DNA of 9,718 bases from WFZT01 sp964571845 (GTDB lineage: Bacteria; Hydrothermota; Hydrothermia; B15-G9; WFZT01): contig CAZNDM010000089.1 in NCBI GenBank assembly GCA_964571845.1, forward strand, positions 1 through 9,718, read 5' to 3'. A program made the translations under genes and the position numbers. Numbering within the stretch: the stretch's first letter is position 1; the number at the start of each line of letters is the position of its first letter. Positions 1 to 7,493 of this stretch are shown in pieces. The notes under the pieces are model-generated. The model did not search any database. It was not told the origin of the DNA and saw nothing but the letters and a program-made list of their open reading frames with translations.

Positions 1-7
1 TGGGTGG

Positions 8-272
8 ACTTCGGCAAGTGGGAAAGGTGTTTGTTGGTGGGTTCTCCCGCAAGCGGGAGGGTTGTTTGTGGGGGTCCCTCCCGCAAGCGAGAGAGGAGTT
101 AATGGGCAGGTTTTCCTGTATGCACTATTGGAAGTGGTAGATAAATTCCCCCGCAAATGGGAGGGTAGTGAACAACTTCTCCTGCAGAGCGGGAGTGGAA
201 ATAGTGAGTGATCTTCTGCCGCGAGCAGTAGAGATCGTTGGTGAATCTTTCCTGTTCGCATGATGGAGAGAT
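8..272. repeat. Degenerate tandem array of imperfect hairpins, period about 34-35 bp
   Basis: The clearest copy, at 44-59, has arms CTCCCGC and GCGGGAG around an AA loop. Related copies have their central GC(A) core at about 14 (GCAAGTGGGA), 49 (GCAAGCGGGA), 83 (GCAAGCGAGA), 153 (GCAAATGGGA), 184 (GCAGAGCGGGA) and 218 (a 210-236 hairpin with GATCT/AGATC arms). Weaker copies sit near 118 and 258 (ATCTTTCC/GGAGAGAT, 245-272). Core-to-core distances are about 34-35, with one of 31 and one double interval of 70. Each copy has a pyrimidine-rich left arm and a purine-rich right arm, and copies decay from left to right. Fainter relatives (TTCGTGATAAGGG, TCCGTGATGAG, TTCGTGTTGTGAGAGG) continue to about 406. 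The array may begin left of the window. Its function is unknown; it is too degenerate and too short-period to be a CRISPR array. Confidence 0.6.
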
Positions 273-421
273 ATAAGCCTGACAGTTCGTGATAAGGGAT
301 GTGCGGGACGCTTTGATGGAGGAGCAAATAATAAAATCGAAACCTGATACTCCGTGATGAGATGTTGTAGATACCTTTTTCTCACGCTGCTTCGTGTTGT
401 GAGAGGAATAGTCGGCATCCC

Positions 422-465
422 ACAGATCATTTTTGACTCGTTACATGAATGTAAGATGAATCTGT
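422..465. other. Compound inverted repeat upstream of gatC
   Basis: An outer stem pairs ACAGAT (422-427) with ATCTGT (460-465) and extends through CAT/ATG past one bulged A. Inside it, TTACAT (441-446) pairs with ATGTAA (449-454). This could be a structured RNA element, a protein-binding site or the terminator of something upstream. It lies about 150 bp before the gatC promoter. No T-run follows directly. The rest of 273-596 holds only fading copies of the hairpin array and AT-rich sequence, with no gene that I can support. Confidence 0.35.
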
Positions 466-596
466 CATTTTGCCGCTGCTTTATTCCGTTAGCATACACC
501 CTGTAAACATACCCCGTTTAGTAAATTTTTAAATTCCATTCCCGCTCTCACTGCAAAAATTTCGGAATTCCACCGTCCACCCTCGACTTTTTCTCA

Positions 597-625
597 TTGC
601 TTTGCATATACATTCGTTTTATAAT
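597..625 (+). promoter_or_regulatory. Sigma70-type promoter of the gatCAB-aspS operon
   Basis: A consensus -10 box TATAAT lies at 620-625. It is preceded by TTGCTT at 597-602 with exactly 17 bp between, which matches the TTG half of the -35 consensus. The predicted start near 632 leaves a leader of about 45 nt before the gatC ATG. It is the only good promoter found upstream of the four plus-strand genes, which are otherwise overlapped end to end. Confidence 0.6.
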
Positions 626-676
626 TTCACAGCTTGCTCTCCGTTAAAAGTCAGCAAAAATCCCGGGAGATTAGAA

Positions 677-955
677 ATGGATAAAATTGAATTGGTACGG
701 TATATTGCCAGACTGTCTGCTATAAAACTCACTCCCGAAGAGGAGGAGAAGTTTTCAAAACAGTTTGCAAAGATTATCGAATACTTCAACACACTTAACG
801 AGCTCGAACTCGGTGAAGTGGAGCCGGTTTTCTCCGCTTTGCCACTTAAAAATGTTATGAGAAATGACAAAGTTGTATCCAGAAATCCGGAAAAAATTAT
901 GAAAAACGCTCCTGACGAGGAAGAAAACTACTTCAAGGTGCCAAAAACAATATGA
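677..955 (+). CDS. gatC: Asp/Glu-tRNA amidotransferase subunit C
   Basis: Small subunit of the GatCAB amidotransferase, which converts Asp-tRNA(Asn) and/or Glu-tRNA(Gln) to the amidated forms; GatC wraps around and stabilises the GatA-GatB interface. The 92-residue product has the family pattern: an N-terminal helix (VRYIARLSAIKLTPEEEEKF), the helix FAKIIEYFNTLNELEL, the EVEPVFSALPLKNVMRNDKV segment, and the C-terminal NYFKVPKTI. I chose the ATG at 677 because GGGAGA (665-670) precedes it by 6 nt. A TTG start at 602 would add 25 residues but would begin upstream of the -10 box. Its TGA stop overlaps the gatA ATG (ATGA), suggesting translational coupling. Length is normal for the family (about 90-100 residues). 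Confidence 0.95.
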   Translation: MDKIELVRYIARLSAIKLTPEEEEKFSKQFAKIIEYFNTLNELELGEVEPVFSALPLKNVMRNDKVVSRNPEKIMKNAPDEEENYFKVPKTI

Positions 956-2388
956 AAATCGAAGACTTCAGCATATTTGAGCTTTCATACCTTTTGAGAA
1001 AAAGGCAGATAAGAGCCACTGAAATCGTCGAGCGATACCTGAGCAGGATCGAGGAGCAAAACGGAAAATTAAATGCATACATAACAGTCAACGAAAATGC
1101 ACTCGATGAGGCGAAAAAAATCGACGAGCTGATCTCCCGCGGTGAGGCAATACCACCCTATGCTGGCATCCCCATCGCTGTTAAAGACAATATAAACATC
1201 GAGGGAATGGAAACCACATGCGCCTCGGAAATATTGCGTGGATATGTTGCAACCTATGACGCAACGGCTGTCAGAAAGCTGAGGGAGAAGGGCTTCATTT
1301 TCCTGGGGAAAACCAACATGGACGAGTTTGCCATGGGCTCAAGCACGGAGTTTTCAGCCTTTGGACCAGCGAGGAATCCTCATGATCCTGATAGAGTGGC
1401 TGGAGGAAGCAGTGGCGGCTCAGCGGTTGCAGTTGCCGCAAAAATGGCACACGCTGCCCTCGGATCCGATACAGGTGGCTCCATCAGACTACCTGCATCT
1501 TTCACCGGAGTTTACGGACTTAAACCAACTTACGGCAGGGTCTCAAGATTTGGACTCGTTGCATACGCCTCATCACTCGATCAGATTGGACCCATAGCTC
1601 GCAATGTAGAAGACATCGCAATCCTGCTGTCAGTGATCTCCGGATGGGATGAAAAGGATTCCACAACTTCAACGATGCCAGTTTCGGACTTTTTTGAATA
1701 CATATTCGAAAATCGTGAAAAAGAATCATACCGAATCGCCCTTCCAGAGGAATACTGGGGTGAAGGACTTTCAAATGAAGTTAGAGAAGTCCTTGAAGAA
1801 TTCCTGGGTTTTCTCAGGATGAACCTCTTCAAGCTTGAGAAGGTTTCTCTGCCACATACGAAGTACGCAATTCCTGCTTACTACATCATAGCCACAGCCG
1901 AAGCGAGTTCCAACCTTGGTCGATTCGACGGTGTGAGATACGGTCAGAGAGAACCGGGGAGGACATTTCGCGAGATGATCGAGAACACCAGGGGAAAATT
2001 CTTTGGTGAAGAAGTAAAAAGGCGTATTTTGCTCGGTACTTTTGCACTTTCAACCGGTTACTATGAAGATTACTATCTCAGGGCCCAGAAGGCGCGCACC
2101 CTTATAATCAATGATTTTAAAAAGGTCTTTGAGGAATACGATTTCGTGCTCGCCCCCACTTCGCCAACACTCCCATTCAAAATTGGTGAAAAAGTGGAAG
2201 ATCCCCTGAAAATGTACCTGTCGGACATCTTTACCGTCTCTCCCAACCTTGCGGGTCTCCCTGCCCTTAATATCCCGGTGGGTTTCAGCAACGGACTACC
2301 CGTTGGAATTCAACTCATAGGGAACTACTTCAGTGAGAACAGAATGCTGAAGTTCGCATATTTCATCGAAAAGGAGTACGGGAGATGA
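952..2388 (+). CDS. gatA: Asp/Glu-tRNA amidotransferase subunit A (amidase)
   Basis: Catalytic amidase subunit: it hydrolyses glutamine and passes the ammonia through the complex to GatB. At 478 residues it is full length for the amidase-signature family. The Ser-cisSer-Lys triad is visible as Lys78 (AVKDN), Ser153 (GGSSGGS) and Ser177 (GSDTGGSIRLP), each one residue below the positions known for the S. aureus enzyme. Other family landmarks are TNMDEFAMGSS (121-131), the AYASSLDQIGP stretch and the late NLAGLPALNIPVG segment. It starts at an ATG overlapping the gatC stop and ends overlapping gatB, so the three subunits are probably made in coupled fashion. No truncation or missing catalytic residue is seen. 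Confidence 0.97.
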   Translation: MKIEDFSIFELSYLLRKRQIRATEIVERYLSRIEEQNGKLNAYITVNENALDEAKKIDELISRGEAIPPYAGIPIAVKDNINIEGMETTCASEILRGYVATYDATAVRKLREKGFIFLGKTNMDEFAMGSSTEFSAFGPARNPHDPDRVAGGSSGGSAVAVAAKMAHAALGSDTGGSIRLPASFTGVYGLKPTYGRVSRFGLVAYASSLDQIGPIARNVEDIAILLSVISGWDEKDSTTSTMPVSDFFEYIFENREKESYRIALPEEYWGEGLSNEVREVLEEFLGFLRMNLFKLEKVSLPHTKYAIPAYYIIATAEASSNLGRFDGVRYGQREPGRTFREMIENTRGKFFGEEVKRRILLGTFALSTGYYEDYYLRAQKARTLIINDFKKVFEEYDFVLAPTSPTLPFKIGEKVEDPLKMYLSDIFTVSPNLAGLPALNIPVGFSNGLPVGIQLIGNYFSENRMLKFAYFIEKEYGR

Positions 2389-3815
2389 TGGATGTTGTCA
2401 TAGGCCTTGAGGTTCATGTACAGCTCAAGACGAAATCAAAGATATTCTGCACATGTTCAGCGGAATACACGAAAGATATTCCACCGAACACGCACATCTG
2501 TGAGGTATGCACGGGTCAGCCGGGCGCACTTCCTGTTTTTAACCAAAAGGTTCTCGAATATGGAATTTTACTTGCGCTTGCCACCGGTGGAGAGATAAGC
2601 CCGATCATCAGATTTGAGAGAAAAAATTATTTTTATCCTGACCTTCCAAAGTCTTACCAGATCTCTCAGTATAGAGCTCCCCTCTCTCACGGTGGCTTTA
2701 TTGAGCTGAAGAGCGGTAAAAAAATAAGACTCGAAAGGATTCACATGGAAGAGGACGCCGGAAAACTCGTTCATGTGGCAGGAGAGACATTTGTTGATTT
2801 TAATCGGGCAGGAGTCCCCCTTCTTGAGATTGTGACAAAGCCAGACATCTCCTCACCTGATGAAGCCGTTGAATTTCTGATGCTTCTCCGGGAAACAGTC
2901 AGGTATCTCGGCATATCAGACGGGGATATGGAGGAAGGCTCTTTGAGGTGTGATGCAAATATTTCGTTGAAACCCGAGGGCTCATCCGAGCTTGGCACAA
3001 AGGTTGAGATTAAAAACATCAACTCCTTCAAATTTGTAAAAAGGGCGCTGGAGTTTGAAATTGAAAGACAGTCCGATATACTGAAATCCGGTGGCACGGT
3101 GGTTCAGGAAACCCGGCTATTCAATGAGGCAAAGGGAATCACAGAGAGCATGAGGACAAAGGAAGAGGCACACGATTACAGGTATTTCCCGGACCCTGAC
3201 CTTGTGCCCATTGAGATCACTGAAGACCTGATCACCAGAATAAAAGAGGGTCTCGTTGAGCTTCCCATAGCTAAATACAGGAGATTTATTAAGGAATACG
3301 GCTTAAATGACGAAAGAGCTAGTATTTTAAAATCGGATCTCTACCTTGCAAACTTTTTTGAGGAAACTGTGAGGATTGCGGGGAACCCGGACAAAGTTGC
3401 CAACTGGTTAACAGTTGAGGTTACAGGAATTCTGAGGGATCTCGGAATGGAGCTGAAAGAATCCAGTCTGACACCTGGGAGTTTCGCATCAATGCTCAGG
3501 CTACTTTTCGATGGCAAAATAAACAGGGTTGTTGCCAAAACAGTTTTGAAGAAAGCAATTGCGAGTGGTGAGGATCCTATCCAGATAATTGAACAGGAAG
3601 GGCTTTTACAAACTGAGGTCGATCTCCAGCCAGTGGTTGAGGAGATCCTCAAAACCCATGGAGAGCAGGTTAAGGATTATTGTCGTGGAAAAGAGAAGTT
3701 GATTTCTTTTTTCATTGGTCAGGCTATGAAAAAGACACGGGGCAAAGCCAATCCCGTGGAGTTAAAAAAACTTTTTGAGGAGAAGCTTAAAGATGCCTGC
3801 AAGAGTCTGGATTGA
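2385..3815 (+). CDS. gatB: Asp/Glu-tRNA amidotransferase subunit B
   Basis: tRNA-binding and kinase/transamidase subunit: it phosphorylates the misacylated Asp or Glu on the tRNA and then amidates it. The 476-residue product is full length. Visible landmarks are the zinc-site cysteines Cys22, Cys24, Cys39 and Cys42, YFYPDLPKSYQISQY (82-96), the metal-site region RIHMEEDAGK (118-127), HDYRYFPDPDL (263-273) and a C-terminal YqeY-like tail with FFIGQAMKKTRGKANP (442-457). The ATG at 2385 overlaps the gatA stop (ATGA) and AAGGAG lies at 2371-2376. A second in-frame ATG at 2388 is equally usable and changes only one residue. The 3' end overlaps aspS by about 23 bp. Confidence 0.97.
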   Translation: MMDVVIGLEVHVQLKTKSKIFCTCSAEYTKDIPPNTHICEVCTGQPGALPVFNQKVLEYGILLALATGGEISPIIRFERKNYFYPDLPKSYQISQYRAPLSHGGFIELKSGKKIRLERIHMEEDAGKLVHVAGETFVDFNRAGVPLLEIVTKPDISSPDEAVEFLMLLRETVRYLGISDGDMEEGSLRCDANISLKPEGSSELGTKVEIKNINSFKFVKRALEFEIERQSDILKSGGTVVQETRLFNEAKGITESMRTKEEAHDYRYFPDPDLVPIEITEDLITRIKEGLVELPIAKYRRFIKEYGLNDERASILKSDLYLANFFEETVRIAGNPDKVANWLTVEVTGILRDLGMELKESSLTPGSFASMLRLLFDGKINRVVAKTVLKKAIASGEDPIQIIEQEGLLQTEVDLQPVVEEILKTHGEQVKDYCRGKEKLISFFIGQAMKKTRGKANPVELKKLFEEKLKDACKSLD

Positions 3816-5091
3816 GGATCTGTGGAATTATGTCGGCAGGGAAGTTGTGGTCAAAGGCTGGGTGCATCGATTGAGAATACTTGGAGGCATAAATTTTGCC
3901 CTCATTCGTGACCGGAGTGGAGTCGTTCAGGTGGTTGACGAGAAAAAACTGCTTTCAAATTTCAGACACGAAAATGTGGTGGAAATCAGTGGTGAAGTGA
4001 TTGAAGAAAAGAGGGCGCCCGGAGGAATTGAAATCCGACTCAGAGATGCAAAACTCCTTGGCGAGGTTTATTACGAGAGTCATCTTCCGGTTCAGATTTA
4101 TTCTGATAGAAGTGTTAGTCGTCTGAAGCTCGAAACCCTTTTGAAATACAGGGTTTTAACGCTACGGAATCCCCGACAGAGAGCCATTTTCAGGGTAATG
4201 AACACAGTTGTGGACGCCTTCAGAGATTATCTTAAGTCACAGAAATTCACGGAGATACACACCTCAAAGATCGTGGCATCAGCCACAGAAGGTGGCGCAG
4301 AGCTTTTCAAGATCGATTACTTTGGCAGAAAGGCATTTCTCGCCCAATCCCCTCAATTTTACAAGCAGATAATGGTGGGGGTGTTTGAACGGGTCTTTGA
4401 AGTGGGATTCGTTTACAGGGCGGAAAAGCACGATACACCGAGGCATTTGAATGAATACCTGAGCCTTGATGTGGAAATGGGCTTTATCTCGGGCCTTGAT
4501 GACCTCCTCGACCTCGAGACAGGTCTTCTGAAACACATTTTCAAAAGGGTCAGGGAAGAAAACGAGGAGGAGCTAAAATTATTCAATGCACAGATCCCTG
4601 ACATCGAATTTATACCCCGCCTGACGCTGAAAGAGGCGACCGGGATTTTGAAAGAGGAGTTTGGCAAACCTGTTATCGGTCTCGATCTCGACGCAGAGGG
4701 AGAAAGACTCATTACGGAGTATGCACGGAAAAAATGGGGAACGGAACTCGTATTTATAACACACTACCCACTGAGCAAACGCCCGATGTACACATATCCT
4801 GACCCAGCGAATCCGGAGCTCTCACTGAGTTTTGACCTTATCTTTCGGGGACTTGAGATCACGACAGGTGGACAGAGGATACATAATTACCGGTTGCTCG
4901 TTGAAAAGATTAAAGAGCGAGGCTTAAATCCAGATGATTTCTCGTACTATCTTGACGCCTTCAAGTTTGGAATGCCGCCTCATGGTGGATTTGCCATAGG
5001 AGCTGAGAGGCTCGTGTCGAGGATTTTGAATCTGCCGAATATAAGGATGGCTTCACTATTTCCAAGGGACAGACATCATCTCTTACCTTAG
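3793..5091 (+). CDS. aspS: Archaeal-type, predicted non-discriminating aspartyl-tRNA synthetase
   Basis: Class IIb synthetase that attaches aspartate to tRNA(Asp) and, if non-discriminating, also to tRNA(Asn). The 432-residue length and lack of the bacterial insertion domain place it in the archaeal/eukaryal type. An N-terminal OB fold (about 15-100) contains GWVHRLRILGG. The catalytic domain has the flipping loop ATEGGAELF (164-172), QSPQFYKQ (185-192), motif 2 around Arg209 (YRAEKHDTPRHLNE) and motif 3 GAERL (403-407). His25 and Pro76 sit where discriminating archaeal enzymes carry Trp and Lys; this His/Pro pair is the known mark of non-discriminating AspRS. I preferred the ATG at 3793, with GAGGAG at 3777-3782, over the TTG at 3775. 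It overlaps gatB by 23 bp, so misacylation and amidation are encoded together. Its stop overlaps the convergent kinase gene by 9 bp. Confidence 0.95.
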   Translation: MPARVWIEDLWNYVGREVVVKGWVHRLRILGGINFALIRDRSGVVQVVDEKKLLSNFRHENVVEISGEVIEEKRAPGGIEIRLRDAKLLGEVYYESHLPVQIYSDRSVSRLKLETLLKYRVLTLRNPRQRAIFRVMNTVVDAFRDYLKSQKFTEIHTSKIVASATEGGAELFKIDYFGRKAFLAQSPQFYKQIMVGVFERVFEVGFVYRAEKHDTPRHLNEYLSLDVEMGFISGLDDLLDLETGLLKHIFKRVREENEEELKLFNAQIPDIEFIPRLTLKEATGILKEEFGKPVIGLDLDAEGERLITEYARKKWGTELVFITHYPLSKRPMYTYPDPANPELSLSFDLIFRGLEITTGGQRIHNYRLLVEKIKERGLNPDDFSYYLDAFKFGMPPHGGFAIGAERLVSRILNLPNIRMASLFPRDRHHLLP

Positions 5092-6270
5092 GTTCCCAAA
5101 TCGGATAATAAATTTTGTCCCTTTTCCTCTATCACTTTTGACTTCAATTGACCATCCGTGGGCTTCAACGATTTTTTTCACGAGATAAAGACCAATGCCG
5201 AGTCCCCGGGTTTTTGTGGTGTAAAACATTTCAAAGATTTTATCAGTGTTATCCTCGAGCCCGGGTCCATTATCTTCAATCTCAATGCCCCGGTCATAAA
5301 TCTTTATCGATATTCTGTTTGCCCCGGCTTCGATCGAGTTTTTTATCAGATTGTAAAAAACCTGTTCCATCCAGTGGGGATCACAGAAGACACGGGCATT
5401 CTCTTCGATCTCAAGGTCAAAGACCGATCCAAACTCTGCCTCAATACTCCTTTTTACTTTATCGATCACGCCTTTTAAGGAACACCTGAGTGCTTTGATC
5501 TTCACTGGTCTTGCAATATTTCTAAACTCATTCACGATGGTCATCAACCTTTTTGTCTCTTCCTTTATCACATTTGTAAATTTATCGCTCCCGCATTTTT
5601 GCTCAATCATCTGAATAGCCATATTTATTGTGTTCAACGGATTTTTTATCTCATGGGCAATCAACGAGGAAAATGCAGACAGCTCCTGAAATCTTTTCTT
5701 CTCAGCCTCCTCTTCTTTTATCCTTGCCTCCATACGAATAATATTCTGATGGAATTTAAATATCCCAAACAGTGCGATCATAAAAATAAGAGTGGAGAAC
5801 AGCACCAAAGTGATGCCGGTTCTCCTCTGCTTCTTCAGGGTCCTGTCCAGGAATTCCAGGGAATACCCTCCTATCAGGTAAGTTCCCCTGCCGATGTTCA
5901 CCCTGAACTCAAGTATATCGTGGTCAATAGTCCGAACAATCCGGAGAGTTTCCCGACTCTCCGGTTCAATCGGTAGAAAGAAATCATATTTCGACTGCCA
6001 GTACGCAATACTGTCATCGACTACATAGGCAAGGTAGTCAAAATCTCCCGATCCTGTAAGTTCGTCTATTACTCCAGCAATATCTGAGAACTTCATGTCC
6101 CTGTGGCGGGAAAAGACTGAGAAGGTTTGCTTTATACCTGAAATATAATTTTCTGCAATTTTAATGTAGGCATCCCTTGTGGACACGAAGTTTCTGGTAA
6201 ACATCAATCCTACAAGGATAAGGAACAGGAAATAGACAAAAACAACGAGAAATCCGAATTTTTTTGCCAT
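5083..6270 (-). CDS. Membrane sensor histidine kinase, NtrB/AtoS-like core
   Basis: Two-component sensor kinase of 395 residues. A transmembrane segment at about 5-25 and another at about 151-173 enclose an extracytoplasmic sensor region of about 125 residues that I cannot assign to a named family. A charged linker (EARIKEEEAEKKRF, 181-194) leads to the dimerisation domain with the H-box LIAHEIKNPLN (phosphoacceptor His206). The ATPase domain follows with the N box around Asn307-Asn311, the G1 box DNGPG (333-337), the F box MFYTT and the G2 box GLGIGL (356-361). All catalytic motifs are intact. It is the last gene of the minus-strand cluster; its ATG directly follows the stop of the preceding gene and AGGAG lies 5 nt upstream. 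No response regulator is in the window, so its target is unknown. Confidence 0.93.
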   Translation of the reverse strand: MAKKFGFLVVFVYFLFLILVGLMFTRNFVSTRDAYIKIAENYISGIKQTFSVFSRHRDMKFSDIAGVIDELTGSGDFDYLAYVVDDSIAYWQSKYDFFLPIEPESRETLRIVRTIDHDILEFRVNIGRGTYLIGGYSLEFLDRTLKKQRRTGITLVLFSTLIFMIALFGIFKFHQNIIRMEARIKEEEAEKKRFQELSAFSSLIAHEIKNPLNTINMAIQMIEQKCGSDKFTNVIKEETKRLMTIVNEFRNIARPVKIKALRCSLKGVIDKVKRSIEAEFGSVFDLEIEENARVFCDPHWMEQVFYNLIKNSIEAGANRISIKIYDRGIEIEDNGPGLEDNTDKIFEMFYTTKTRGLGIGLYLVKKIVEAHGWSIEVKSDRGKGTKFIIRFGNLR

Positions 6271-6657
6271 CTATCTCCTGCCTCTTCTTCCCCTCCTCTG
6301 TTTGTAACCGTGTCCCCTCCAGACAGGGAATCCATTACTATCCCTGAGCACAAGTTTTTTACCACTCGCCTTATCTGTCACCCATCCTGCAATCATCACT
6401 CTCCCGCTTACACTTCCATAAACCTCTACACTGTCACCCTTTGCAGGCAACCAGCTCACGCCAAATGGTGGACCGAGAAGAACCTCGAGTGTATCCTTTC
6501 CAGAAACCACATCCATGGTGAGAGGCCATGTTGAATCGTGCACAGCCACAACCACACCCTTTACGGTCTTCAAATTCCTCAAATTGTAATAAAGTCTCCC
6601 TCCTGTCCCGGGCGTCTGAGACAGGAGAGCCACACTCAGAATCATCGAAAAAATCAT
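6271..6657 (-). CDS. Exported OB-fold-like protein resembling the MamS/MamX domain, Arg-rich tail (OB1)
   Basis: Small exported protein of 128 residues, function unknown. A hydrophobic N-terminus (MIFSMILSVALLSQ) looks like a short signal peptide. The body (about 31-112) reads as a compact beta barrel: VKGVVVAVH, then TLEVLLGPP (56-64), KGDSVEVYGSV (73-83), VMIAGWV and KLVLRDSNGFPVW (101-113). The order 'G-V-V ... V-LGP ... KGD-V-V-G ... LRD-G-P-W' matches my memory of the MamS/MamX-type domain seen beside cytochromes and magnetosome proteins; this needs a profile search. The tail RRGRRGRR ends the protein. I chose the ATG at 6657, which overlaps the cytochrome stop (ATGA) and has GGGAGGAG 8 nt upstream; a start at 6675 would add six residues before the signal peptide. 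A stop codon directly abuts the kinase ATG. Confidence 0.8.
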   Translation of the reverse strand: MIFSMILSVALLSQTPGTGGRLYYNLRNLKTVKGVVVAVHDSTWPLTMDVVSGKDTLEVLLGPPFGVSWLPAKGDSVEVYGSVSGRVMIAGWVTDKASGKKLVLRDSNGFPVWRGHGYKQRRGRRGRR

Positions 6658-7466
6658 TTTCTCATCTCCTCCCATATATCGTATGGTGTTTTTCCAATTT
6701 TATCAGCAAACTGACGCAAAGTCATGTCCTCATTCAACTCTATTCCGTACCTTTTGAAGATCTCTTTAATCCTCTCTTCACTGATTCCGTGGTCCTTTTT
6801 AAGATCCCTGAAGGTCAATCTGCCAAGTCCCATAACAGGTTTCTCCTGAAATCTCTCTTTGAGCAGTTCGTAAATGTGCTCAGGTGATGTGGAATTCCTT
6901 TCAGCAATATCTTTTAACTTCTCATCAATACTCTCCACTTTAATTCCCCGGTTGTTTAAAAAACGAAGAGCAACATCCGGATCACCTTTGAGTTCCTCAA
7001 CTACTTTCTTAAGAGAGTAGAGTTCCATGTGCGGTATTGGTGGAGACTCAAGCTTCTTTTCCCACGAATTTTTGAAGTAATCTCCAATATCCATCACAGT
7101 TTTGAACGGCGGCACATTGGAAATCGACCCACCAACTATGATAACAGTCAGAATCGATGCGACGGCGAGCTCTTTCTTCAGGTTGAAAGCGTGCTTCGTC
7201 TTTCGATATACATAGTTATACAGCGACTTCCAGTTGTAATAAATGTGAAATATCCCGAAAATCAGAAAAGCATAACCAAGGTTTGTGTGCAATGCTTCCC
7301 ATTGAGACTTTGTCAACCCCAGCAATTTCCAGTTGGTCCAGTGTGCAATTCTGCCGGGTGGCACGATGTAAAGAACAACACCTGTAACAACAAGACCAAC
7401 GAATGAAAGTGCCATCAGAAACGCTATGAACCCTCGCGAGTGCCACTTTCTATTCTTCGCAGCCAT
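6654..7466 (-). CDS. DUF4405-type membrane cytochrome b with C-terminal helical repeats
   Basis: A 270-residue membrane protein, probably a b-type cytochrome of the DUF4405 family. Hydrophobic segments lie at about 12-34, 62-80 and 99-117. Candidate haem ligands are His9, His42, His60 (WEALHTNLGY) and His74 (FGIFHIYYNWK); the last two fit the family pattern. The N-terminus (KNRKWHSR) and the 80-98 loop are strongly basic, so by the positive-inside rule the soluble C-terminal half (about 120-270) should face outside the cytoplasm. That half shows two copies of a helical unit of about 55 residues, ending in STSPEHIYELLKE and GKTPYDIWEEMRK; such units often follow DUF4405 domains. GGAGG lies 7 nt before the ATG. 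The role is probably membrane electron transfer with the exported neighbours. Partner and electron donor are unknown. Confidence 0.82.
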   Translation of the reverse strand: MAAKNRKWHSRGFIAFLMALSFVGLVVTGVVLYIVPPGRIAHWTNWKLLGLTKSQWEALHTNLGYAFLIFGIFHIYYNWKSLYNYVYRKTKHAFNLKKELAVASILTVIIVGGSISNVPPFKTVMDIGDYFKNSWEKKLESPPIPHMELYSLKKVVEELKGDPDVALRFLNNRGIKVESIDEKLKDIAERNSTSPEHIYELLKERFQEKPVMGLGRLTFRDLKKDHGISEERIKEIFKRYGIELNEDMTLRQFADKIGKTPYDIWEEMRK

Positions 7467-7493
7467 CGTGTAACCTCCGTTTTGAACTAATGT

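Noticed and set aside
1..300. CRISPR array
   Set aside because: Copies are too divergent and the period of about 34 bp is too short for repeat plus spacer; no cas genes are present.
125..499. 124-codon open frame on the minus strand
   Set aside because: It runs through the hairpin repeat array, its sequence is low-complexity (repeated FAGEF/ARGRRS-like pieces), it has no recognisable domain and no convincing ribosome binding site.
602..676. Upstream TTG start for gatC
   Set aside because: It begins before the -10 box and adds residues absent from GatC proteins; the ATG at 677 has a good ribosome binding site.
3775..3792. Upstream TTG start for aspS
   Set aside because: It would put the start codon before the GAGGAG that serves the ATG at 3793.
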